Origin: an uncultured Lachnospiraceae bacterium
Lineage (GTDB): Bacteria; Bacillota; Clostridia; Lachnospirales; Lachnospiraceae
DNA length: 64,000 bases
Assembly: GCA_934408585.1 (NCBI GenBank)
Contig: CAKRVA010000001.1
Span: 1 to 64,000, forward strand
Direction: 5' to 3'
The notes below the pieces were generated by a model, which was given only the letters and a program-made list of their open reading frames with translations, was not told the origin of the DNA and made no database searches. Position numbers and translations under genes: made by a program. This document shows, in pieces, positions 51,577 through 61,523 of the stretch. Numbering within the stretch: position 1 is the stretch's first letter; each line of letters opens with the position of its first letter.

Positions 51577-52617
51577 TTATTTCTTGTCTGAGATATAACA
51601 CATAACGCCTAAATTACGATTTTCCTTTTCTGACATCCAGATATAATTATTTTCATCTTTCGTATCTACCATTACCGGTCCTCTTCCCTCTTTATCCCTA
51701 TTTTCGGCTAAATAAGTAAATGAACCGTTCTTTGCGGTAGCATTCCATTCCTTCATATTGTTATCTGCATAAACATTCGTAATATAAAAGCTTCCATTCA
51801 GAAGACCTTTCTGATATGTTCCAATCAGGTTGCTGTTATAACCCGTTCCCTCTTTTAACAGCTCTGTCTTGAAATCATAATGTTCGGAGCCTTCTCCATC
51901 CGGCAGATCATTCTTAAATTCTCCGGAATATTGATGATACGTAATAATATCATTACTTTTTCCCGTAGGATGAATATGATAATGTCTCCAGAATCCTTCT
52001 CCTTCTCTTACGCCGTTCTTCCAGTCTCCATAGTAATACTGGTTATCTGCGTAAACTGCAATTCCTTTTCCTTCCGGCAATCCATTACTGTTCTTATCGC
52101 CATAGTAGAAAAATTTCTTGGTTCCACGCAGCTGATAAGACATTGCAATAAAACGGTCCAGGTTCGCCAAATCATCCAGTGCTTTCTGATTTCCGGCTTC
52201 CCAATAGGTCTTCATTTCCTTCAGCTGTTCTTCCGTGTTAAAGGTAACCTTGCTGTAATCTACGTTTCCCTTTTCCATAACCTCCGTATAGGGGGACGCG
52301 GTTGGAAATGCAGTTGGTTCCGCAGTTGGAACCGCTGTACTTTCCGGTTCCTCCTGCACTGCAGACGGTAACGGTGTGGAAATCGTATTTGATTCTTCTT
52401 TTGTTTCTCCGTCAATTACCCCAATTACCGCCGAATCACCGGATTCCGAATTATTTACCTGATTTCTATTGTTTGATACCGACTTTATCAGTAATGTTAT
52501 TAATAAAATAATTACGATGAGTACAATCGGAACCACTTTAACAAGGATTTGAATTTTTTCTTCTTTTGTCAATCCACGGTTAAAATCATCATCCTGATCA
52601 TCAAATATTTTTTTCAT
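51577..52617 (-). CDS. MORN-repeat membrane protein
   Basis: The 346-residue protein has a short acidic N-terminus, one membrane helix (about 25-47), a Ser/Thr/Pro-rich linker and then a region of MORN-like repeats (about 165-320), each with a YYGDWKNGVREGEG-like core and repeated GEG/DGEG patterns. MORN repeats often mediate lipid or protein contacts, and the repeats are outside the cell by topology. A weak AGAG site precedes the ATG. It is near the nfn pair, with nine bases between its start and nfnB's stop. Function unknown. Confidence 0.75.
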   Translation of the reverse strand: MKKIFDDQDDDFNRGLTKEEKIQILVKVVPIVLIVIILLITLLIKSVSNNRNQVNNSESGDSAVIGVIDGETKEESNTISTPLPSAVQEEPESTAVPTAEPTAFPTASPYTEVMEKGNVDYSKVTFNTEEQLKEMKTYWEAGNQKALDDLANLDRFIAMSYQLRGTKKFFYYGDKNSNGLPEGKGIAVYADNQYYYGDWKNGVREGEGFWRHYHIHPTGKSNDIITYHQYSGEFKNDLPDGEGSEHYDFKTELLKEGTGYNSNLIGTYQKGLLNGSFYITNVYADNNMKEWNATAKNGSFTYLAENRDKEGRGPVMVDTKDENNYIWMSEKENRNLGVMCYISDKK

Positions 52618-52626
52618 TTATTCTCT

Positions 52627-54012
52627 CTACTTATTTTTCAAATATTGATCAATACCCTGTGCTCCTGCTTTTCCTGCACCCATTGCAAGAATTACCGTAG
52701 CAGCACCTGTAACAGCATCTCCACCGGCATATACGCCTTCTTTGGTGGTTTTACCAAATTCTTCTTCTGCAATAATACATTTCCGTTTATTTACTTCAAG
52801 TCCTTTTGTAGTAGAAGAAATCAATGGATTCGGTGATGTTCCAAGTGACATGATAACCGTATCTACGTCAATCACAAATTCAGAGCCTGGAACTTCTACC
52901 GGTCTTCTTCTTCCGGATTCATCCGGCTCACCCAATTCCATCTTAATACATTTGATTCCCTTTACCCAGCCTTTTTCGTCTTCCAGAATTTCAACCGGAT
53001 TGGTAAGCAAATCAAAAATAATTCCTTCTTCTTTTGCATGATGAACTTCTTCCACACGTGCAGGAAGCTCTTCCTCACTTCTACGATATACAATATGCAC
53101 TTCTGCCCCAAGACGGAGTGCCGTTCTTGCAGCATCCATTGCTACATTTCCTCCACCTACAACAGCTACCTTCTTGCCGTGCATAATCGGAGTGTTGGAG
53201 TCCTCACGGAATGCTTTCATCAGATTACTTCTTGTAAGATATTCATTTGCTGAGAACACGCCGTTTGCCTGTTCTCCGGGAATTCCCATAAATTTAGGAA
53301 GTCCTGCTCCGGAACCGATGAATACGGCATCAAATCCCTCTTCTTCCAACAATTCATCAATCGTAACAGATTTTCCTACGACCACGTTTGTTTCAATCTT
53401 TACTCCAAGAGACTTTACATTTTCAATTTCTTTTGCAACTACCTTCGTCTTTGGAAGACGGAACTCCGGAATACCATAGACAAGAACACCGCCTGCTTCA
53501 TGCAGTGCTTCAAAAATAGTTACATCATAACCCATCTTTGCCAGATCACCGGCACAGGTAAGTCCGGCAGGACCGGAACCGATTACTGCAACCTTCTTTC
53601 CATTTTTTTCACTTGCTCCCTGAGGCTTCTTGTCATTTTCGCTTGCCCAGTCTGCAACAAATCGTTCCAGTTTTCCAATAGAGATAGGCTCTCCCTTAAT
53701 ACCACGAATACATTTTCCTTCACACTGGCTTTCCTGCGGGCAGACACGTCCACATACTGCCGGAAGGGAAGAAGACTCACTGATAATCTGATAAGCTGCT
53801 TCGATATCTCCTTCTTTTACTTTTTCAACGAATCCGGGAATATTAATGGATACCGGACATCCCTTGATACATTGTGCATTTTTACAGTTAATACATCTGG
53901 AAGCCTCTTCCATTGCTTCACTCTGATTATATCCAAGGCATACTTCCTCAAAATTAGTTGCCCGAACCTTTGCTTCCTGTTCTCTTACAGGTGTTTTCTT
54001 TAATACGTCCAT
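52627..54012 (-). CDS. NADPH-linked flavoprotein, glutamate synthase small subunit/NfnB type
   Basis: The 461-residue protein has the GltD fold: N-terminal Fe-S cysteines (CINCKNAQCIKGC near residue 40; CGRVCPQESQCEGKC near 87), an FAD motif VIGSGPAGLTCAG near 145 and an NADPH motif VVGGGNVAMDAARTA near 288. It overlaps by one base the gene for an FAD/2Fe-2S subunit (54012-54899). Together they look like NfnAB, the electron-bifurcating ferredoxin:NADP oxidoreductase, rather than glutamate synthase. A perfect GGAGGTGA lies upstream. The NfnB assignment rests mainly on the partner gene. Confidence 0.85.
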   Translation of the reverse strand: MDVLKKTPVREQEAKVRATNFEEVCLGYNQSEAMEEASRCINCKNAQCIKGCPVSINIPGFVEKVKEGDIEAAYQIISESSSLPAVCGRVCPQESQCEGKCIRGIKGEPISIGKLERFVADWASENDKKPQGASEKNGKKVAVIGSGPAGLTCAGDLAKMGYDVTIFEALHEAGGVLVYGIPEFRLPKTKVVAKEIENVKSLGVKIETNVVVGKSVTIDELLEEEGFDAVFIGSGAGLPKFMGIPGEQANGVFSANEYLTRSNLMKAFREDSNTPIMHGKKVAVVGGGNVAMDAARTALRLGAEVHIVYRRSEEELPARVEEVHHAKEEGIIFDLLTNPVEILEDEKGWVKGIKCIKMELGEPDESGRRRPVEVPGSEFVIDVDTVIMSLGTSPNPLISSTTKGLEVNKRKCIIAEEEFGKTTKEGVYAGGDAVTGAATVILAMGAGKAGAQGIDQYLKNK

Positions 54013-54899
54013 TACTTGTCACCTCCGCAATTTCCACATCCGCCATGATGGGTATCTCCTTCTTTTGCCTTCAAAAAGGCTCTTCCCTCTGCGGTTTTAT
54101 ATATCTGCTGTCTCTGCATTGCTTCATCAAAATTTACAAGGTGACCATCAAATTCAGGGCCATCTACACATGCAAACTTTACTTCGTCTCCAATCGTTAC
54201 ACGACATGCTCCACACATTCCGGTACCATCAACCATAATTGGATTCAGACTTACAATGGTAGGAAGCTGAAGTTCCTTAGTCAGCTTGCAGACAAATTTC
54301 ATCATAATCATTGGACCGATTGCCACGCAGACATCATAATGCTTTCCTTCTGCAATCAGGTCAGTAATGGTCTGTGTAACCATTCCGCTTCTTCCATAGG
54401 AGCCATCATCTGTTGTCACATAAAGATTTCCTGCAACTGACTTCATTTCGTCTTCCAGAATCAAAATATCCTTTGTCTTTGCTCCTACAATAACATCTGC
54501 ATCAATTCCATGCTGATGTAACCACTTTACCTGCGGATAAACAGGTGCCGTACCAACACCACCTGCTACAAATAAGATTTTTTTGTTTTTCAGAGTTTCC
54601 ATATCCTCTGAAACAAACTCAGACGGACGACCTAACGGTCCCACAAAATCATGGAATGCATCGCCGGTTTTTAATTCTGACATCATCTGGGTTCCTGCAC
54701 CTACAATCTGGAACACAATCGTAACAGTTCCCTTTTCTCTGTCATAATCACAAATCGTTAATGGAATTCTTTCAGAATCTTCATCCATTCTTACGATTAC
54801 AAATTGTCCCGGTTCACAGGATTTTGCTACTCTTTTTGCTTCTACTACCATAGAATAAATATTGGCAGTAAGTTCTTTCGCTTCTAAAATCTTGTACAT
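54012..54899 (-). CDS. FAD/2Fe-2S oxidoreductase subunit, NfnA type
   Basis: The 295-residue protein has the ferredoxin-NADP reductase fold (FAD-binding RIPLTICDYD near residue 64 and the nucleotide segment FVAGGVGTAPVYPQ near 110) plus a C-terminal 2Fe-2S site (GMCGACRVTI near 225 and FACVDG). Cys/His-rich residues end the protein (HHGGCGNCGGD). In dihydroorotate dehydrogenase this fold is the electron-transfer subunit; with the GltD-like partner it is most consistent with NfnA. The two genes overlap by one base. GGAGG is upstream of the ATG. Confidence 0.87.
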   Translation of the reverse strand: MYKILEAKELTANIYSMVVEAKRVAKSCEPGQFVIVRMDEDSERIPLTICDYDREKGTVTIVFQIVGAGTQMMSELKTGDAFHDFVGPLGRPSEFVSEDMETLKNKKILFVAGGVGTAPVYPQVKWLHQHGIDADVIVGAKTKDILILEDEMKSVAGNLYVTTDDGSYGRSGMVTQTITDLIAEGKHYDVCVAIGPMIMMKFVCKLTKELQLPTIVSLNPIMVDGTGMCGACRVTIGDEVKFACVDGPEFDGHLVNFDEAMQRQQIYKTAEGRAFLKAKEGDTHHGGCGNCGGDK

Positions 54900-54913
54900 G
54901 ATAAGCCTCCATC

Positions 54914-56362
54914 TTATTTATTTAAGGGAATTAATCCCATTTGTCCATTTTCATCATACACCAGTCGGTTTGGCACCCCGGTATAAACTTCAACTGCATA
55001 CAGTCTTCCGGTACTCGTTTTTGCCCCTGACTCATTTTGAACAAACTCACTTAATTTATAATAATATCCCATATTGGGAATTTCGACAAGTGATTCATAC
55101 TGGTATCCATATTTTCCCTCGATTTCCGGGGAATTTCCCTGCATGTCCGATAAAATATGCTGCTCCAGTAATGCCTTTTTGACATTTTCGATTGCTTTTC
55201 CGGTCGTTACCTGCGTCTGCAGCTCCAAATCATAGCTCCTGCTGACAACCTCACTCTGTGCCCCTTCCTCCGAAATCACCACAAACCGGAAATTCGTTCT
55301 GCCAACCGGCATTTCAATTGGCTGATTGTATACGGTACTGTTATCTTCCGTCGGTATGGCACCATTTGTCGTATAATAAATGGTTCCACCGCTCGGTGCG
55401 GTCACTTCGATTCTGCAGGGTGTTGTATAATCCCCGCTTTCCAGATTAATTTCAGGAGCTTCCGGAATCTCCACATCAATCAGATAATAATTTTCCGAAA
55501 TATCACTTTGAATTCCATAATCATTTACAAACATTGCACGAATCCGATATTCTCCCGGTTCCAATAATATCGGGGAGGTATACTGGGCACTATACACCGT
55601 TGGTTCTGCACCATTGATGGTATAATAGATTTTTCCGGTAGTATTTGCACTGATTTTCAGTGAAATAACCTGTTCATAATTTCCGGTCGGATAACCAAAC
55701 TCGGGTGCCATTGCCATATAGTGCTGAAAATGTGTCTGCAGCTCGGTATCGTTGCTGTTCAGCAATATCTGGTTAATTTCTTCATAATTGGAATCTTCCT
55801 CATATATACGGATTAAAAAGTCATAATACTTTTCCTTTTGTTCTTCATCCATGCTCTTTGTTTGTACTGTTTGTAAAAGGAGATCCAATGCTTTCTGCTT
55901 TTCGTCCATCTCATAATAGCATTCTGCCTCCAGATATGGAATTTCTCCAACCTCGGTCTGAAGCGTCGCTGCTTTTTCCAGATAAGGAACTGCATCTTCA
56001 TATTTTCCCTGCTCCATCCGGCTCTCTGCCTGACGAAGCTGATAGGCAGAAGAATAATTCTGATAGACAAGCAGTGCAATTACCAGAACAACAAGAATCA
56101 TCAGTATAAATGACAGTGTGGTAATGAGCACCATTTTATTGGAATTGACTCCACTGAAAACTTCTTCTTTTACAAAATATGTTTCTTTTTCCTCTGTTTT
56201 GGCGGCCTCCGGATTGATTTCCTCAGCAACCGTAGATAATGTTTCGGTAATACTGTTTTCAATTTCCGGTTCAAAGTCTGGAACAATCTGTATCTCTGCG
56301 CCACAACGCTCACAATACAAATGGTCTTCCTTCATCACATATCCACATGACGGGCAAATCAT
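54914..56362 (-). CDS. Zinc-ribbon, TPR and chitobiase-fold membrane protein
   Basis: The 482-residue protein has a zinc ribbon (C3, C6, C17, C20), an acidic linker, one membrane helix (about 77-100), a TPR-like helical region (about 105-195) and then two repeats of the chitobiase/beta-hexosaminidase C-terminal type (about 225-290 and 305-365; GKIYYTINGAEPT and GGTIYYTTNGAIPT). A C-terminal domain of about 100 residues follows. The ribbon is likely inside and the repeats outside. Function unknown; it may organise an envelope-linked process. The gene lies between folD and the nfn pair. Confidence 0.8.
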   Translation of the reverse strand: MICPSCGYVMKEDHLYCERCGAEIQIVPDFEPEIENSITETLSTVAEEINPEAAKTEEKETYFVKEEVFSGVNSNKMVLITTLSFILMILVVLVIALLVYQNYSSAYQLRQAESRMEQGKYEDAVPYLEKAATLQTEVGEIPYLEAECYYEMDEKQKALDLLLQTVQTKSMDEEQKEKYYDFLIRIYEEDSNYEEINQILLNSNDTELQTHFQHYMAMAPEFGYPTGNYEQVISLKISANTTGKIYYTINGAEPTVYSAQYTSPILLEPGEYRIRAMFVNDYGIQSDISENYYLIDVEIPEAPEINLESGDYTTPCRIEVTAPSGGTIYYTTNGAIPTEDNSTVYNQPIEMPVGRTNFRFVVISEEGAQSEVVSRSYDLELQTQVTTGKAIENVKKALLEQHILSDMQGNSPEIEGKYGYQYESLVEIPNMGYYYKLSEFVQNESGAKTSTGRLYAVEVYTGVPNRLVYDENGQMGLIPLNK

Positions 56363-56397
56363 CCGTACACCTCCCTTCCCTTTACTTTTTAGTCACT

Positions 56398-57240
56398 TTA
56401 TTTCATTTCAACAGACTGAATACAATTATAAAGCAACATTGCAATAGTCATCGGTCCAACTCCACCCGGAACCGGCGTGATGGCACTGCAGATTGGGAAT
56501 ACCGAATCATAATCCACATCTCCGCACAGTTTCTTATCTTCCATACGATTAATCCCTACATCAATGATTACCGCACCCTCTTTTACATAATCTGCGGTAA
56601 CCATTTTGGGTTTTCCAATGGCAACAATAAGAATATCTGCTCTTTTACATACTTCTTTTAAATTCTTTGTTCTGGAATGAGCAATGGTTACAGTCGCATT
56701 CTCGCGTAACATCAAAAGACTCATTGGCTTTCCGACAATGTTACTTCTGCCGAGAATTACACATTCTTTTCCCTCAATTGCAATTCCACTCCGTTTTAAA
56801 AGCTGGATAATTCCTGCAGGTGTACAGGATACAAATCCTTTCTGTCCGATGCAGAGAGCTCCTACGCTCTGTGGATGAAATCCATCTACATCCTTTTTCG
56901 GGGAAATCGCACGGATAACCTTATCCTCATCAATATGGGAAGGCAATGGAAGCTGTACCAGAATTCCATTTACTTCTTCCTTTTCATTTAATTCTTCAAT
57001 CAGATTCAAAAGCTCTTCTTCTGTTGTTTCTTCTGGCAGTTCATATGAGAGCGAATGAATTCCAACATATTCGCAGCCCTTTTTCTTATTGCGTACATAT
57101 ACAGTAGATGCAGGATTGTCACCCACCTGAATCACTGCAAGCGTTACCTCTGTTCCTTCTTCCTTCAGTTTTGCAACTTTCTCTTTCAATTCCTCTTTTA
57201 TCTGTGCTGAAATTGCTTTTCCGTCAATCACCTGTGCCAT
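56398..57240 (-). CDS. folD: Methylene-THF dehydrogenase/methenyl-THF cyclohydrolase
   Basis: The bifunctional enzyme interconverts methylene-, methenyl- and formyl-THF with NADP. The N-terminal catalytic region has YVRNKKKGCEYVG with the conserved Lys near residue 53. The dinucleotide motif is VILGRSNIVGKPM near 160, and the C-terminal PVPGGVGPMTIAML signature is present. The length is 280 residues. GAGAGG precedes the ATG. It follows fhs by 18 bases. Confidence 0.95.
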   Translation of the reverse strand: MAQVIDGKAISAQIKEELKEKVAKLKEEGTEVTLAVIQVGDNPASTVYVRNKKKGCEYVGIHSLSYELPEETTEEELLNLIEELNEKEEVNGILVQLPLPSHIDEDKVIRAISPKKDVDGFHPQSVGALCIGQKGFVSCTPAGIIQLLKRSGIAIEGKECVILGRSNIVGKPMSLLMLRENATVTIAHSRTKNLKEVCKRADILIVAIGKPKMVTADYVKEGAVIIDVGINRMEDKKLCGDVDYDSVFPICSAITPVPGGVGPMTIAMLLYNCIQSVEMK

Positions 57241-57258
57241 ACGAATTCCTCTCCTTTT

Positions 57259-58929
57259 TTAAAATAAACCGGTAATCTTTCCTTCTTCATTCACATCAAT
57301 CCGGAATGCCGCCGGATTCTTTGGCAGTCCGGGCATCGTCATCACTGCTCCGGTAAGAACAACCACAAAACCTGCTCCGGCTGATACATAAACTTCACGG
57401 ACCTGAAGTGTAAAGTTTTCCGGACGTCCGAGAAGCGTAGGATCATCCGACAAGGAATACTGTGTTTTTGCCATACATACCGGGAAATTTCCAAATCCAA
57501 GTTTTTCAATTTTTTCGAGCTGCTTTAACGCTGTCGAAGAGTAATTAACACCATCTGCTCCGTAAATTTCCTTTGCTACGGTTTCAATCTTCTTTTTGAG
57601 TGAATCAGTATCCTGATAAATCAGATTAAAATGGCTTTCCTTCGTTTCTATTGCTTTCAGAACTTTCTTTGCAAGTTCGATTCCGCCTTCACCACCATCT
57701 GCAAATACCGTTGATAATGCAAATTCACAATTTCTTTCCTCACAGAATGTTTTCACATATTCTGTTTCTGCCGGTGTATCTGTCATAAAACTATTCAGGG
57801 TTACAACAACCGGAACGCCATACTTCTGCAGATTCTCGATATGCTTTTCAAGATTCACAATTCCCTTACGGAGTGCCTCCAGATTCTCTTTCGAAAGTTC
57901 ATCCTTTGGAATTCCTCCATTGTATTTCAGTGCCCGGATGGTTGCCACAAGCACAACTGCATCCGGCTTCAATCCTGCCATACGGCATTTGATATCAAAG
58001 AATTTTTCAGCTCCCAAATCAGCCCCGAAGCCTGCCTCCGTAATACAATAATCTGCCATTTTCAGTGCTGCCTTCGTTGCTCTGACAGAATTACAGCCAT
58101 GTGCAATGTTGGCAAACGGACCGCCATGAATCAACACCGGCGTATGCTCTAATGTTTGTACAAGATTCGGCTTTATGGCATCCTTAAGAAGTGCTGCCAT
58201 CGCGCCTACTGCATTCAGTTCCCCGGCAGTTACCGGATTCCCCTGATAATTATATGCTACGACTATTTTGGACAATCGTTCCTTTAAATCCTGCATGTTC
58301 TCTGCAAGACATAAAATTGCCATAATTTCTGATGCAACCGTAATTACAAAATGGTCTTCGCGAACCATACCGTCTGCCTTTGCGCCCAATCCAACCACAA
58401 CGTTCCGCAGCACACGATCGTTCATATCAAGGCATCGTTTCCATACTACCTGTCTTGGATCGATTCCCAGCTCATTTCCCTGTTGGATATGATTGTCCAG
58501 CAAAGCTGCCAGCAAATTATTTGCAGATGTAATTGCATGAAAATCTCCGGTAAAATGAAGATTGATATCTTCCATCGGAACCACTTGGGCATAGCCGCCT
58601 CCGGCAGCTCCTCCTTTTACTCCGAAGCAGGGTCCCAGAGATGGTTCACGAAGTGCAATGACTGCCTTCTTGTTCAACTTTCCAAATGCCTGTCCCAATC
58701 CGACACTCGTTGTTGTTTTCCCCTCTCCTGCCGGTGTTGGATTAATCGCCGTCACCAGAATCAGTTTTCCATCCGGGTTGCTCTGAATCCGCTGAAGATA
58801 TTCTTCCGATAATTTTGCTTTATATCTTCCATACATCTCCAATTCTTCATCTGTAATTCCGAGGGCCTCACTGATTTCTGTAATCGGTTTCAGCACTGCC
58901 TCCTGTGCAATTTCAATATCACTCTTCAT
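57259..58929 (-). CDS. fhs: Formate-tetrahydrofolate ligase
   Basis: The enzyme makes 10-formyl-THF from formate, THF and ATP, the entry step of the one-carbon methyl branch. The P-loop PAGEGKTTTSVGL is near residue 65, and the signatures LREPSLGPCFGVKGGAAGGG (about 93) and NIAHGCNS (near 270) are clear. At 556 residues it is standard. GGCGGAAG lies upstream. It is followed by folD, so the two genes feed the same folate pool. Confidence 0.96.
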   Translation of the reverse strand: MKSDIEIAQEAVLKPITEISEALGITDEELEMYGRYKAKLSEEYLQRIQSNPDGKLILVTAINPTPAGEGKTTTSVGLGQAFGKLNKKAVIALREPSLGPCFGVKGGAAGGGYAQVVPMEDINLHFTGDFHAITSANNLLAALLDNHIQQGNELGIDPRQVVWKRCLDMNDRVLRNVVVGLGAKADGMVREDHFVITVASEIMAILCLAENMQDLKERLSKIVVAYNYQGNPVTAGELNAVGAMAALLKDAIKPNLVQTLEHTPVLIHGGPFANIAHGCNSVRATKAALKMADYCITEAGFGADLGAEKFFDIKCRMAGLKPDAVVLVATIRALKYNGGIPKDELSKENLEALRKGIVNLEKHIENLQKYGVPVVVTLNSFMTDTPAETEYVKTFCEERNCEFALSTVFADGGEGGIELAKKVLKAIETKESHFNLIYQDTDSLKKKIETVAKEIYGADGVNYSSTALKQLEKIEKLGFGNFPVCMAKTQYSLSDDPTLLGRPENFTLQVREVYVSAGAGFVVVLTGAVMTMPGLPKNPAAFRIDVNEEGKITGLF

Positions 58930-58946
58930 TGTATCTTCCGCCTTTC

Positions 58947-61523
58947 TTAAAGGTATTCCTCCACATATTGTTCAAACTGTTCTTCACTCATCAGAACCTT
59001 GCGGGGCTTTGTTCCTTCCTCTTCACCCACAACACCTGCTTCACAGAGCTGGTCCATAATTCTGGCTGCTCGGTTAAAGCCAATCTTAAACACACGCTGT
59101 AACATTCCGATAGATGCTTTATCTTTTTCAATAATAAACTTTGCAGCATCGACAAAATACTGATCCCGTTCACTTCCTCCATTTCCACTGTGCCCATCAT
59201 TTGAAGAAGAACTTCCGAGACTCTCCATTTTATCCTGAATATCCGAATCATATATGTTTCCGAGCTTTTGGTTCTTTAAAAACTCAACCACATCCGAAAC
59301 TTCTTTGTCCGAAACAAATGCTCCCTGAATTCTTGCAGGTTTCGTATAGCCCTGCGGATAAAACAGCATATCACCTTTTCCAAGGAGTTTTTCAGCTCCA
59401 TTCATATCAAGAATGGTTCTGGAATCCACTCCGCTTGAAACACTGAATGCCACACGGCTTGGCATATTGGCTTTTATCAGTCCTGTAATAACGTCCACCG
59501 AAGGTCTCTGTGTTGCAATAATCAAATGAATTCCGGCTGCTCTTGCCAGCTGTGCCAGTCTGCAGATTGACTCTTCCACCTCGCCGGGTGCAACCATCAT
59601 CAAATCGGCAAGCTCATCGACAATAATGATAATCTGCGGCATTTTTGCAGGAGGTTCCGGTTCTCCATTTGCAATCATGCCCTCCACTTTTTTGTTATAT
59701 CCCTTTAAATCACGGACATTAAAATCTGCGAATTTCTGATAACGGTCTGTCATTTCCGCAACACCCCACTGCAATGCGGCAGATGCCTTCTTCGGATCAG
59801 TAACAACCGGTATCAGAAGGTGTGGAATTCCGTTATAAACACTCAGTTCAACCACTTTCGGATCAATCATAATCAGCTTCACATCATCCGGATGTGCTTT
59901 GTAAAGAATACTCATAATCAGTGTGTTGATACATACGGATTTTCCAGAACCGGTAGCTCCGGCAATTAACATATGCGGCATTTTCCCAATATCTGCCACT
60001 ACAACCTTTCCGGAAATATCTTTTCCGACTGCAAAAGCAATTTTCGATGGAAATTCTTTAAACTCTTTTGATTCCAAAAGCTCGCGTAAACCAACTGCAG
60101 AGTTTTCTTTGTTTGGCACTTCAATTCCAATGGCTGCTTTGCCCGGAATCGGAGCTTCAATACGAATGTCTGTAGCTGCAAGGTTTAACTTGATATCATC
60201 CGAAAGTCCCACAATTTTGCTGACCTTTACCCCTTGCTCGGGCTGTAATTCATATCGTGTAACTGCAGGTCCCTGACTGATATCTGTAATCGTCACCTTT
60301 ACTCCAAAGGTCTGCAGTGTCTGCTGCAATCGTCTTGCGGTTTCCTTTAATTCATTTGACGTATCTTTATTTCCCTTGGAAGAAGTTTTCGTCAACAAAT
60401 TTAATGGTGGGAATATATATTTATGTGGTTTTGCCGGTTTGACCTCTTTCGGTTTCGTTCCTTCCGTCTGTGGCACCGGTGCAGATGGTACAGACGGTGC
60501 TGTCGTCACAGGTCTTTGGATTCTTTCCGGCTGTACAACCGGTGGTTCCTCATATTCCTCTTCCATCCGAATTTCTTCCATATCATCATTCTGTTTGGAT
60601 TCGTATGTAAAATCATAGGTATCTTCATCTGTTTCAGGATGTTCCAGCATTTCCTCAAAACCCGAGAGATTGATTTCATGGATATCATCCCGCTCCCTGG
60701 TAATCGGTTCTTCTGTATCCTCTCTCGTCAGTGCCGTATCCAGCATAACACCGGATACTTTTTTATCCATACGGAGAATCTTTTGGTCTTCCTTTTGTTC
60801 CTCTTTGATTCGCCGCTCTTCGTTTCTGGCTCTTCGTTCTTCTTCCCGTTTTCTGCGGCTTTCTTCCATTTCCTCTCTACGCTGCTGTGCCCGTTCCCTG
60901 CGGTAAGCAGCATCTTCTCTGGAACGCTCGTAAACTCTCTGTCCCCCGTGTTTTACTCCATTTACGAAAGACTTGTCCGTAATTACAATCAGTGCAATAA
61001 TTGCAATCACCAAAGAAGTCAGAATCGTTCCGAATAGTCCAAGAAACCGATATGCCAGATAAGCAAGTGAACCAGACAACACGCCACCGCCACATCTGTT
61101 CTGACTGCACGCTTCATAAATCCCCTTCAAATCATAGGCAGCTGCTTCCTGTGGTGCGCCGGTAACCAGTTCACAAATCATTCCCACAATCAGATAAAGC
61201 GCTACTCCTGCCACAATTTTTCGCGTTGCTATTACATTGCCACTGTTAATCATTGCAAATGCAATCATAACGAAAAACAAAATCGGCATCAGATAAGAGG
61301 TCAGCCCAAAAATGCCAAACATTACCCCACTGATTGCCTCTCCGACCACTCCGAGAATATGGAAATTACACAAAAATAAAAAAACAGCCAACGCAAACAA
61401 GGCAATCAAAATGACTTCACTTTTGATTGCCACATCCATTGGCTCTGTTTTTCTTTGATTCCGGCTTCTGCCGGAGGAATTTGTTTTCTTTTTTCTATTG
61501 TAATTCTTTCCTGACTGTGCCAT
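58947..61523 (-). CDS. DNA translocase FtsK/SpoIIIE
   Basis: The 858-residue protein has an N-terminal membrane domain of four helices (about 35-175), a charged, Arg/Glu-rich linker (about 195-380) and the FtsK motor. Its Walker A is AGATGSGKSVCIN near residue 530 and Walker B VDELADLMM near 645. A C-terminal gamma domain follows (about 785-850) that reads KOPS-like DNA. It pumps chromosomal DNA across the septum. The name ftsK or spoIIIE cannot be settled by sequence alone; spore-formers may use one protein for both. GAAGGGA is upstream and a promoter lies inside the tepA end. Confidence 0.94.
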   Translation of the reverse strand: MAQSGKNYNRKKKTNSSGRSRNQRKTEPMDVAIKSEVILIALFALAVFLFLCNFHILGVVGEAISGVMFGIFGLTSYLMPILFFVMIAFAMINSGNVIATRKIVAGVALYLIVGMICELVTGAPQEAAAYDLKGIYEACSQNRCGGGVLSGSLAYLAYRFLGLFGTILTSLVIAIIALIVITDKSFVNGVKHGGQRVYERSREDAAYRRERAQQRREEMEESRRKREEERRARNEERRIKEEQKEDQKILRMDKKVSGVMLDTALTREDTEEPITRERDDIHEINLSGFEEMLEHPETDEDTYDFTYESKQNDDMEEIRMEEEYEEPPVVQPERIQRPVTTAPSVPSAPVPQTEGTKPKEVKPAKPHKYIFPPLNLLTKTSSKGNKDTSNELKETARRLQQTLQTFGVKVTITDISQGPAVTRYELQPEQGVKVSKIVGLSDDIKLNLAATDIRIEAPIPGKAAIGIEVPNKENSAVGLRELLESKEFKEFPSKIAFAVGKDISGKVVVADIGKMPHMLIAGATGSGKSVCINTLIMSILYKAHPDDVKLIMIDPKVVELSVYNGIPHLLIPVVTDPKKASAALQWGVAEMTDRYQKFADFNVRDLKGYNKKVEGMIANGEPEPPAKMPQIIIIVDELADLMMVAPGEVEESICRLAQLARAAGIHLIIATQRPSVDVITGLIKANMPSRVAFSVSSGVDSRTILDMNGAEKLLGKGDMLFYPQGYTKPARIQGAFVSDKEVSDVVEFLKNQKLGNIYDSDIQDKMESLGSSSSNDGHSGNGGSERDQYFVDAAKFIIEKDKASIGMLQRVFKIGFNRAARIMDQLCEAGVVGEEEGTKPRKVLMSEEQFEQYVEEYL

